DNA from: Epiperipatus broadwayi
Taxonomy: Eukaryota; Onychophora; Udeonychophora; Euonychophora; Peripatidae
Length of the DNA: 64,000 bases
Direction of reading: 5' to 3'
Assembly (NCBI GenBank): GCA_028023455.1
Contig: JAQFVV010006273.1
Span: 1,304,001 to 1,368,000, forward strand
Shown here: positions 49,701-59,407 of the stretch, piece by piece
How the letters are laid out: every line of letters starts with the position of its first letter
How positions within the stretch are numbered: the stretch's first letter is position 1
The notes under the pieces: model-generated
The model's database searches: none
Seen by the model: only the letters and a program-made list of their open reading frames with translations
Told to the model about the DNA's origin: nothing
Program-made: the position numbers and the translations under genes

Positions 49701-50018
49701 CATATTTTTTTCTCATGTCTAGGACTAAATAGCATCCGTTCAATAATAAATACACTATTCAAAAATAAAAGAATAAATATGGAATGCCTATTTGCCTCAT
49801 TCATAAAAGGAGTTTTTGCTGAAATAAGAATCAGTGTATTCATTCTCTATGCTTTATGGTGTACAAGGTGTAAATTCATGTACAATAATAATCCAAGAAG
49901 GCACCCAAACACATTCAAAAATAAACTGGATAGTATACGTGAAAGAGATAAGAGAATAACAAATCACACAACATTTATTGACACCTGGTCTCTATTGCAG
50001 TTACCATCAAACTTATAA
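46788..50018 (+). pseudogene. LINE ORF2 (endonuclease + reverse transcriptase), two compensating frameshifts
   Basis: ORF2 begins 122 bp after ORF1. Residues 1-220 are an APE endonuclease: FNVRGLNS, GVIETK (catalytic Glu), IGDFNMS, DLVFYS and SDHAAV. The frame shifts at the A12 run (47,795-47,806), continues in another frame through FKDKFQKNPPLDPSQ and PGIDGIPK, and returns to the first frame at the A10 run (48,230-48,239). The reverse transcriptase follows with NLRPISM, QLDIEAAFDTIP (motif A), IPQGSPLSALLF and YMDD. All palm aspartates are present. The C-terminal C-x2-C-x8-H-x4-C knuckle (CNLCHRDSETQDHIFFSC) lies near 49,665-49,718. There is no RNase H. The two breaks offset each other, so everything else is intact. 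Confidence 0.87.
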
Positions 50019-50216
50019 AAAATAGGAAGTCACAAAAGATTTAGAAATGTCAAATGAAAAAGTTACAACTTGCCACCATTGAAAAAACATTATATGATAA
50101 TGAACTTTTATACCTCTGCCAGCTTTACAAACAATTGACTGTCTGTATAATAATCAAGGATAATGTGTAAAAAAATTGTGTAACCTTTTTAAGTTATTGA
50201 ATAAAGTCCTTTGAAA

Positions 50217-50250
50217 GATGATGATGATGATAAATATGATTATGATGATG

Positions 50251-50305
<55 letters not shown>
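50217..50305 (+). repeat. GAT/AAT microsatellite, LINE tail
   Basis: GATGAT repeats pass into an uninterrupted (AAT)n run of about 50 bp. It follows the 3' untranslated region of the Tx1/L1-like LINE and is best read as its 3' tail, later expanded. The 128-codon minus-strand frame with a long isoleucine run is only this microsatellite read as protein. Confidence 0.85.
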
Positions 50306-50307
<2 letters not shown>

Positions 50308-50640
50308 TCATTGCAAAATAATGATAATAAAATGAAGTAAAATTCTAATTTATTTTTGCTGGTACATATATGTCTGCAAAAATCACTATAAAAATAAACA
50401 AAATGCACTGCATGTCTTAAATTAAATGCACAGTTAGACCACACAATATACATAATATTTTGGAATACTACACCTCTAATACAATAAACTAGAATTATTA
50501 AAAAGAATGGAGAAAGAAAAAAATATAGTTGAGAAAACAAATATTGTATTTTACTTAACTCTTAATTCAATATTTGCACTACACTCATGTTTAAATAGAA
50601 ATTTCATACAGGATCATTTTATATATATTTTTGAAAACAT
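50306..50640. other. A+T-rich DNA, nothing recognised
   Basis: This is spacer sequence after the LINE tail. No gene, exon or organised repeat was seen. Confidence 0.5.
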
Positions 50641-50654
50641 CTACAGGATATATT

Positions 50655-50735
50655 GAGAATTTGTGAGGGCTGGATTTGACCTCAGGACCACCCTGATGCA
50701 AGGCTAACTGTGGTTGATTGCATTGATGATAAATG
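50655..50735 (-). mobile_element. tRNA-like SINE fragment
   Basis: On the minus strand, GTTAGCCTTGCATCAGG is followed by GTGGTCCTGAGGTCAAATCC. The last part is close to a polymerase III B box (GGTTCGAATCC) at tRNA-like spacing. The acceptor stem and a full A box are not convincing, so it is not a functional tRNA gene. It is probably the 3' half of a tRNA-derived SINE head. Confidence 0.4.
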
Positions 50736-51119
50736 CTTAGTGTGCAAATACTTTAATAAAGCAGATTACTTATAAATAAGATTATCGTTAACCGATTTAA
50801 TTTTACAACTTTGTCATGGTTCTGAAAAATATCTTGGATGCAAAAATGGAGATGCTGATATTAAATTTCATTATTTTTTTCAAATTATTGACAATGATTT
50901 ATGGTCTAAAACAGCCCCCCTCCCGTTTTTTTTTCTTCTAGAAAAATATTATATTTTATATATTAAGTAAAAAATATTTGCGAGTGCTCGAAGGTGACTC
51001 CAGCTATCTAATATATATAAAAAAAAAATTAAAAAAAATAAACAAAGAATAATAATTTAGTGAGAAATGTGGAAACAGAGAAGAGGCTAACAGTTTAAAT
51101 AATAAGTGAATTTAATTTT
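50736..51119. other. A+T-rich DNA, nothing recognised
   Basis: This is spacer between the SINE-like fragment and the Penelope-like remnant. It includes C- and T-rich runs near 50,925 and no coding similarity. Confidence 0.45.
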
Positions 51120-51720
51120 ATAATAGATGTTGAATTTTGATATCAATGCATACAGTAATGATCTAATAAGGCTTGGTTATAATCATAACACACTTATTAA
51201 AATAATTGGGATATTTTACACTGATGTAAATAAACTTAAAAATATTAATAATATGCCGAGGGTGTGGATAAACCTTCCTTATATTCCCCAGATTGCAAAT
51301 AACTTTAGGAATATACAGGATAAGCTTCAGATTGCTGCTATCTCTTAATAATTTTTTGAACAATATTAGATAAGATGCTGGTGAAGCATGCTCCTCATAT
51401 GGACTATAAAATTGCATACAGTAATCCATCCTGCAACTCTGTGTGTACAAATAGATCCATGAGAATCGCATAACCCATACACTTGTACCACAGAGCAAAA
51501 CAAAAAAGTGAATGCAAATCGATTTTTTTTGATCATGAAAGCATCATGGGTCAAGTTTTCTCCAGCCGTTAGAATAATTTGTGTGGAAAGAAGTGATAAA
51601 AAAAAGGAAAATACAAAAAGGCTTGGGCAATTGCAAAGGATCCACGTTCCATCAACAAAAAGGATTCATGTGTTCCATTGTCCGAAAATTGGAATATCTA
51701 ATTGTACCTTTTCATAATAA
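51120..51720 (+). mobile_element. Possible Penelope-like element remnant
   Basis: The frame at 51,127-51,348 contains LIRLGYNHNTLIKII and WINLPYIPQIANNF, resembling the stretch just after the reverse transcriptase in Penelope-like elements (usually a YP.NLI pattern then LPYIPG with a run of hydrophobic residues). About 250 bp downstream, in other frames, KAWAIAKDPRSINKKDS resembles the C-terminal tail that follows the GIY-YIG nuclease. No clear GIY-YIG motif is visible. Stops and frameshifts make it a relic. The assignment rests on short motifs only. Confidence 0.4.
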
Positions 51721-52850
51721 CTCAAAATCAATGAGTGTTTAAGAATAAGCAAATAATAGAATTTAAATGTGATTATAAGTAGGCAACCTAATGAATCAAC
51801 AGGCAGTGCAATATTAGGCAGATAATAATAAATAGTGCTAGATACCAATCAATTGAATAAGAAAGTAGAAATAATTTTAAAATAGTGTTAAATAAATACA
51901 GCAGATAGATATTATAATTTATTATAAGTTTAGAAGACTGAGACCAAAAATGCAGGCTTCAGAAAAAAAAGACATTCTCTTTGAGGAACAAAGTTAAAGA
52001 TCGAGTAGAAATCTGGAATAGAGACAATGAGTTTAGAAAAATGATGAGGAAAATGCTTAACAAAATGACTGAAAATCAAAAAGATGAAATGTTTACAATG
52101 TTTAAAAATTTTCTAACAAAAAAAATATTAGAAAATAAAAACAAAAAAATAGACAGAATACTGGACAATCATAAAAAGGAAATAGCAGAATCAGAAAATC
52201 AGAATGAAATAGAACAAGGAAAAACAAATCTAAAGCTCAGATGATGCTGTAGTGGAAGTAAAACAAAGAAGAGCAACAAAACTTAGATATGAAATTCCCA
52301 AAGGTCGAACAGCTAATGATAGTCAACAAAGCATAAATAAAGAATGGTTGAAAAGTACAATTATTTCCAAAGAGATGAAAAATTTAGAGAGTGAATTTTA
52401 TGATAATATACAAGGAATAAAGCTTCTAGAAAATGAACTAAATAGCTGTTTCAGTGGAAAATTGGTAGTAATGTAAAGATTAACAAGATCACAGCTGTAA
52501 TAGGAAGGAAAAAGTGAATAGAGCTTCTAGAAAATGAGCTAAATAGCTGATCCAGTGGAAAATTGGTAGTAAGGGTGACCATATGATAGATGGTAGCATA
52601 AAAAGAGAAATTTTCTTGCTATTCCATTTGAAAAATATTATAATTGTAAAATACTTGTAAAAAAGGAATGTTTAATCCTGGTAAAAAGTCGGAAGGCTTT
52701 ATCTCCTCAAAGACCCAGGATCTGACTAATAAATTAATCAGCTCAAAATATAATATTACAAAAACATAATTTTTTGAAATAATAAAAAAAAGATATTTGT
52801 ATGTTCTACCTTAATAATTGTTAAGATTATAAATAAGGTAGTTGTGACTT
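51721..52850. other. Lys/Glu-rich open frames, unassigned
   Basis: Two adjoining plus-strand frames, 51,981-52,244 and 52,252-52,476, encode charged, probably coiled-coil peptides (MMRKMLNKMTENQKDE; ATKLRYEIPKGRTANDS). They are in different frames (51,981 and 52,252 differ by one base in phase) and could be one gene or ORF broken once. A-rich composition could also produce this by chance. A repeated segment, AGCTTCTAGAAAATGA(A/G)CTAA, occurs at about 52,420 and 52,523. I recognise no family. Confidence 0.3.
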
Positions 52851-53220
52851 ACGCCCCATGTGGCCGCCAGAGGCGCTATTTCCGTGTCAGTCACAGAAAT
52901 ATCCAGAGTAGGGGTCCAAAAGCAGACGACGTAAAGTTCCAGCCGCTAGATGGCGCTGTTCACCATGCGTACGAACAGTAACCTTATGCCAAGTAGCTGC
53001 CAGCACTATTGCCCGCTTGGTGGCGCTCTTAGCCATAGGTAAACCGATCCAGCTTACATCGTCTGCTAAACAGCAATCAGCCAGCAATCTAGCCCACTAG
53101 GTGGCGCTGTTTCTCCACGCTATGCGCAGGAAAAACGGCACCGTTTAGAAGCGATATTTACACTCGCTTACTAGTTCCAGTTTACATCCACGTTCTTAAC
53201 ACAAACATAGCGAGTAATGT
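52851..53220 (+). promoter_or_regulatory. GC-rich island with clustered CTCF-type motifs
   Basis: Base composition rises to about 52 percent G+C by hand count over 52,861-53,100, in a window that is otherwise strongly A+T-rich. CG dinucleotides are common. Four sites in the same orientation resemble the CTCF core CCASYAGRKGGCRS: CCGCCAGAGGCGC (52,864, one base short), CCGCTAGATGGCGC (52,943), CCGCTTGGTGGCGC (53,013) and CCACTAGGTGGCGC (53,094, a perfect match). Spacing is 79, 70 and 81 bp. The DNA between motifs does not align, so this is not a simple tandem repeat. Such clusters mark insulators or domain boundaries. A promoter with unrelated factors is the main alternative. Confidence 0.65.
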
Positions 53221-53280
53221 GAAGGTGTGAATAATATACAAAACCATAACTATTTAAATCTGCTTTAAAATTTAATATTC

Positions 53281-54617
53281 TTACATTGAGTTTCACTCTC
53301 TGATAAATCTATATATTTTTAAATTATTTTATTTTAAAAATCGATCTTTTTTTTTTCTGTAAAAATGTTTTTTATTTTTTTATTTTACCACTTCCGTTTT
53401 ACTTCAATCTTTCAAACTGCTAAAAATCGTTAGTTTGAAAAGTAATTGTTTGTAAAACTTTTTTTTTTATATTTTTAAAATAATATTTCAAGCAACTTCT
53501 AAAGTAATACAAATTACATTTCTGTTTATAGATCTTTTATTTCGCAAACGTGTTATTTTAAAAAGATAAATTTGCGTTTTGTTACGTGCGCGAACAATAA
53601 TTCGAAGATCTCTTACACAATAAATATTTTTAAATTACTGGAGAGAAAACAATATTGCGTTTTCGATCTCTTCTTGTTACTCCCAATATACATCTCTCCA
53701 TACTTCTTTGCGTGGTCTGATTACATTGAGTTTCACTCTCTGATAAATCTATATATTTTTAAATTATTTTATTTTAAAAATCGATCTTTTTTTTCTCTGT
53801 AAAAATGTTTTTTATTTTTTTTAAAAAGTAATTTTACCACTTCCGTTTTACTTCAATCTTTCAAAACTGCTAAAAATCGTTAGTTTGAAAAGTAATTGTT
53901 TGTAAAACTTTTTTTTTATACTTTAAAATAATATTTCAAGCAACTTCTAAAGTAATACAAATTACATTTCTGTTTATAGATCTTTTATTTCGCAAACGTG
54001 TTATTTTAAAAAGATAAATTTGCGTTTTGTTACGTGCGCGAACAATAATTCGAAGATCTCTTACACAATAAATATTTTTAAATTACTGGAGAGAAAACAA
54101 TATTGCGTTTTCGATCTCTTCTTGTTACTCCCAATATACATCTCTCCATACTTCTTTGCGTGGTCTGATTACATTGAGTTTCACTCTCTGATAAATCTAT
54201 ATATTTTTAAATTATTTTATTTTAAAAATCGATCTTTTTTTTCTCTGTAAAAATGTTTTTTATTTTTTTTAAAAAGTAATTTTACCACTTCCGTTTTACT
54301 TCAATCTTTCAAAACTGCTAAAAATCGTTAGTTTGAAAAGTAATTGTTTGTAAAACTTTTTTTTTTATACTTTAAAATAATATTTCAAGCAACTTCTAAA
54401 GTAATACAAATTACAGTTCTGTTTATAGATCTTTTATTTCGCAAACGTGTTATTTTAAAAAGATAAATTTGCGTTTTGTTACGTGCGCGAACAATAATTC
54501 GAAGATCTCTTACACAATAAATATTTTTAAATTACTGGAGAGAAAACAATATTGCGTTTTCGATCTCTTCTTGTTACTCCCAATATACATCTCTCCATAC
54601 TTCTTTGAGTGGTCTGA
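53281..54617 (+). repeat. Three-copy 440-449-bp tandem repeat that includes a LINE junction
   Basis: Copies start at 53,281, 53,721 and 54,169 with TTACATTGAGTTTCACTCTC. They are nearly identical apart from a small deletion in the first copy and length changes in T runs. Each copy ends with about 75 bp of RTE LINE (AATATTGCGTTTTCGATCTC through GTGGTCTGA), and only the third copy continues into the rest of the LINE. The 64-76-codon frames at 53,572, 54,020 and 54,469 are repeat copies of one another and not genes. Confidence 0.92.
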
Positions 54618-57345
54618 AGTCTGTATTGCTCTTCTATTAAGTATCCAAGTCTCAGATCCATAAATAAGAACAGGTAAAACACATTTATTAAAAATCTTTC
54701 TTTACAAACACATAGGCATATTTCCTTTTAGTATCAAGTTATTTCTACTAAAAGCACTCCAACCAAGTTTAATTCTATGATTAATTTCATCTGCATTATT
54801 AGCAAAAACAACTACATCATCTGAAAAATTTTAATGACTTAAATAATCATTTACTTTCACTCCTTCAGCTTCCCATTTTAATCCACAAAATACTTCTTGC
54901 AGCACTGCTGTAAAACGTTTTGGAGATATGGAGTCACCCTGTCTTACACTCTCCTCAATGTTGACTTTTACTGTATCATTATATAATCTAATTGTTGCTG
55001 TTCCATTTTTATAAATATTCTTTAAAATATGACAATATACCTTGATGATCCAATGGTTTAATCACTGAAGAAAAGTTTACATTCAAATGCCTTTTCATAA
55101 TCTAGAAATCCAAAACATAATGGCAACTGATATTCATTTGTCCTTTCTATAACTTTTCTCAATCCCTGGATATGATATCCTGTACTAAAACCACTTTTAA
55201 ATCCAGTTTGTTCTCTTGGTTGGTGGAAATCCAATGTTCTCTGCAGACGAGTTGTAATTATCTTGGTAAAAATTTTGTATGTAACTGATAAACGGCTGAT
55301 AGGTCTGTAATTTCTAATATCTTCTTTATCACCTTTTTTAAATATTAATATTAATACTGCATTTTTCCAATCATCTGGCACATCTTTATCATTTAGACAT
55401 TTGGTATATAACATTGCTAAAAAATATATATATTTTTTTCACCTGCTTCTTTTAATATATCAATTATAATTCTACCATTACCTGGAGCCTTTTCTTTCTT
55501 CATATATTTAATTGTATGTCTCACTTCTTCATTTAAAATTATGGGCAATTCAAAAGATGTAATAGATATAGGAGGTATTTGTTCTTTATTACTATATAAT
55601 TCTTGATAAAAGTCTTCTATCCATTTCATGATGTCATCTCTCTTTTTAGTAATAATTCTAGCTTTTTTTCTTATTGCAGATATAAATTTCCTACCAATAC
55701 AAAAATGTTGTTTTACACTCTTGAGACTTTCATTCTCTTCTACTGCTTTCCTTGCTAGTTCACAGTTATACTTTCTTATATCATTTTCAATTCTTTTCCA
55801 CATCATTTTACAAAATTCGAGATATTCAATTCTTTTTAACACATCATTTTTGTATATCTTCATATTCATTCTTTTCTTCAGAAATTCACTAGTCTCAGTA
55901 GAAATGTTATTGGTCAAGTGCTGCTTTTTTCAACCAGCTATTTTTGTTGCAGTGTTTAAAAGTGTATCAGTTGTTTTCATATTAATTTCATTCAAATGTG
56001 AATCATGTTCAAAATCTACTAATTCTTGAAACCTATTTGTAAGTTCTAATTTAAATTCATTAGAATGTTTCTGAAAATTAGGAATATCAACTGTAAATAT
56101 TGTTTTTCTTAATAATTTTTGTCTCTCTAGTTTTGCATTAACATGTATTTCACATCTTACTAATCGATGACCACTTCCTCTGTTAAATTTATTAAGAACA
56201 TTACAATCTTGAAATATGTAATTTCTGTTAGTCAAAATATAATCCAATTCTGCTGTACCTTCATTTGGATGCTTCCATGTCCATTTCCTTTTAACATTTT
56301 TCTCAAAATAATAATTCATCATATAAAGTTTTCCTTTTTCAGCAAACTCCACAAGTCTATGTCCTCTCTCATTTCTATTACCATAACCAAAATTACCTAC
56401 AGCACTTTCATCTTTCATTTATTTACCAATTCTAGCATTAAAGTCTCCCATAACAATTTTAAAATGTTGTTTACTCTGATCAAAAGCCTTTTGTGCATCC
56501 ATATAAAAATCTTCTACTATTTCATCACTTTGAGAACTTGTTGGGGCATAAATCTGAATTATCTGCATTTGGTATCTGCTATTAAGTTGTATAACTAATC
56601 TTGCCACTCTGTCCAATCCACCATCAATCTCCACAATGTTGTTCTTCCACTTTTTATTTATAATGAATCCTACTCCACTTGTATTTCCAATATTTGTGCC
56701 TTTATAGTAGAGTACATGTTCACTATTTAAAACAATTGTTTCTTCACCTTTTCTTCTAACTTCACAAAGTCCAATAATGTCCCATTTAATATAAGACAGT
56801 TTTTCTTCTAACTCTTGCAATCTTCCTTCACTTGAAAGTGATCTGCAGTTGTAAGTAATACCTAAATAAAAAAATTCATCATCAAATGGCAGCCTGGGTC
56901 CACAATCAGGGGATTCTTAGCACCTTCGGCCACCAACTGCTGCCTTGGTTGCTGACTTTACAGTCTCCTGGGAATAAGGGCCATGATTTATTTTTGTCTG
57001 CCATAATTGTATATATATATTGGAAAAATATTTATCATTTACACATGCATTCATTCTGCCTTATCAGGCAACTGAGAAGAAAGTCCATGGTGTTTCTTGA
57101 TCTTAAACTCAGAGGTAAAAATCCAATAACCTCGTCATGCTGGCTAATGCATGTTGGTGAGCAGCCCATCCATGTTTATATACTATATGAATAATCACAT
57201 AGTAATAACAGCTGCAATGACAAGAACATATGGAGTGGACATTAAGAATTTGCCCTGCTCAGTTCCTTTAAGGCCTCCAAAAGAAATCAAAGGGTTTCCT
57301 TTCAATTAATAGCAAACTCCTTTCTGCAGCCAAAACAAGATAAAA
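54542..57345 (-). mobile_element. RTE LINE in left palindrome arm
   Basis: This is a minus-strand RTE copy. From its 5' end near 57,345 it has a leader, endonuclease (about 56,895-55,930), linker (55,917-55,417) and reverse transcriptase (55,414-54,800). It stops within the C-terminal region at the tandem repeat (54,542), so the normal (CATCAT)n 3' end is missing. A stop (TAA, 56,419-56,421) follows FNARIGK in the endonuclease. The motif near 56,167-56,175 reads Ser-Gly-His where Ser-Asp-His is usual. A further TGA after NTATKIAG is specific to this arm. Relative to the copy at 8.1-9.6 kb, about 200 bp around 54,790 are deleted. The element is inactive. Confidence 0.88.
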
Positions 57346-59394
57346 GGAATTATTCTTATACTGCACTTTTAGGACCCAAAGTAAATAATCTATGTATATA
57401 TAAAAAAATTGATAGAATTTTTTAGTTGGATAAGTACAAAATACATTAGAACCAAGGAACTATAAAGGTAAATGCTACTTTATAGTTAATACTGATTGAT
57501 AATTTGGAATTAAGCTAAATGGCATTTCTATCAGATCTATGAAAATTTTTGTAAAGTTGAACTGAATCTCAGAAAAGCAAAATTACAGTCTTAAGTTAAG
57601 ACCAAAAATAGAATGTCATTTTTATTATATGTCTAGCAAAAAAAAAAAGAATTATAAAGGTTCTCAATAATATCTGGACATATTCTATAGGCATAGTGGG
57701 TAAATGTACACAAAGTTATTGTAGATGATTGCAATAAGAATTGAATATTAAATGTGTAATGAAGCCACTGATGGTATGGAAGAAATAGGTTGGATATCTA
57801 GCTTCAAGAAAACTTAAAAGATATAAGATTTTTTAAAGAGAATTTTCAAAGTTGATTAATAAACAGAAAAAATCTGTAATTCATCATGAATAAGTATATC
57901 ATATAAACAGTTGTTGCAAGTATGAAAATCTACTTAAGTAATTAAGGATGGCAATAAATTTGTAACCTCCTGAGTGTAGAAAATTTCTTGCATTAAATCA
58001 AATCTTAATGATTAATCAAAGTAAACTATAGTTTATTAGTTGATATTGTGAAATTGGTAAATATTTAAGTGTCCCTGTTGGGTGATATATATTAAAATTT
58101 GTCTATTTAGAAATTCATTTATAGATTCATTAAACCACCTAACTACTCTGAAATATTATATTAGAAAATCTGTAGAGATTCTAACCAGTAAATAAATTCA
58201 AGTATATTTATTAACTCCTTTAAGTTTGCCACTATTTTCTGTTTGAACACAACCCCATATGTTAATAATTGTTGAAATGCACCGAAAAATGCTATAATAT
58301 ATCATAATGACAATTCTAGAGATATCATTCAGGTATAATTTTAAGTCATTACGAATCCTTTATGAACCTTTATTTTACTAATGGTTATTAGATTTTGTTA
58401 TAATCGTAATCTAAGATTGATCATATAATATCAGAGAGAAAAAAAGAATGGACTTTACTTATGTAGACTGCTGCAAGTGATGAAGAGAGAAATAGGCGAT
58501 CAAGTAATGAGGCTGAGAAATTGTCAACAATACAATCAGTAAGAACTGTTTAGTACTGAGAAGTGGAATAAAAATGATAGTTTGCATAAATGTTGCATGG
58601 AAAATGCATGTAATCATTTAGAGTTTATTACATTGTGAAATTAAAAAATAAATATAATGACATCTTTGGTTTTAATGATGTATTATGAAAATGTCAGGAA
58701 AGTAGTATTAATATTTGAATACATGTATAATTATAACAAAGCCAATAATTCTTAAAGATAAATCAGACCAGAGACATTTTTCAAATTAAACAAGATAATG
58801 ATGCCCATTGCTGGTCTGTCATTCATCTATTTTTTTGAATAAGCCAAAATATGACCATGTTTCAGAATTGTACATTATTGAAAAGCAAATGAATTAAAAC
58901 AGAAAAAAATTAGTTTGTGAACTTTTAATTGTGGATTAATATCTTTAATATTCATTATGGTTACCACAAGCAAGGCTGAATCCATAAGTAAAAAGTTAAG
59001 ATCTAGGTTTTATTGTCACAATAGGTTAATTGAGTAATATGGTTAGATGATTTAGTGAAGATATAGTGGAGATATCAGGATCATTGTAGAAGTTAGAATT
59101 TAGGAAATAATTTTGTCTTTAAGAAGAATGCAGTCTTGATATTATATGTCAACCATTTACTTTCACTCCTTTAGCTTCCCATTGTAATCCCCAAAATTAC
59201 ATATGGCCAATACATACATACACTAAGAGATATACACACACAGTTCAACTGTTAAATAAAAATTATATGGAAAACATAATGGACTTATTTGACATTTGAA
59301 AAATTATAACATTTACCCCCCCCACACACTTTTCAAGCAAGCCGTAAGATATGCAATTGTAAAATAACTATTTTAATGAAAATGAAGACAATTT
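54797..59394. repeat. Giant palindrome, left arm
   Basis: This arm is the reverse complement of 59,408-64,000, with a 13-bp spacer (59,395-59,407). Positions pair as x with about 118,802 minus x, with small length offsets. Comparison of the LINE frames shows about 1 percent substitutions plus homopolymer length differences. The inner 2 kb (57,346-59,394) holds no recognisable gene. It includes a 45-bp RTE scrap at 59,153-59,197 and a C run near 59,319. Whether the arm extends further left cannot be judged, because its partner would lie beyond the window. Confidence 0.95.
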
Positions 59395-59407
59395 CATTTT
59401 TCCATTA

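Larger units (their letters stand above)
45057..50305 (+). mobile_element. Nearly full-length Tx1/L1-like LINE
   Basis: The element has a short 5' leader, ORF1 (45,189-46,665), ORF2 (46,788-50,018), a 3' untranslated region of about 190 bp, and a GAT/AAT microsatellite tail (50,217-50,305). ORF1 carries two zinc knuckles and ORF2 an APE-type endonuclease, reverse transcriptase and C-terminal CCHC. The GLGLHSI region after the reverse transcriptase and the RNA-binding-like stretch before the ORF1 knuckles resemble Tx1/L1-group elements, but assignment to I/Tad-type clades cannot be excluded by eye. All four reading-frame breaks fall at homopolymers. Target-site duplications were not resolved. 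It lies upstream of the known exportin-2 exons, in sense opposite to that gene. Confidence 0.85.

Noticed and set aside
50154-50540. 128-codon minus-strand frame rich in isoleucine
   Set aside because: It is the (AAT)n microsatellite of a LINE tail read as protein.
42058-54541. Search for the upstream exportin-2 exon (expected H-T-Y-A-A type peptide on the minus strand)
   Set aside because: No matching peptide with splice sites was seen, so none is reported. By-eye search can miss a short exon.
53572-54663. Three nearly identical 64-76-codon frames, suggesting a tandem gene family
   Set aside because: They are the same chance frame in three copies of a 440-449-bp tandem repeat, running into LINE sequence at the end.
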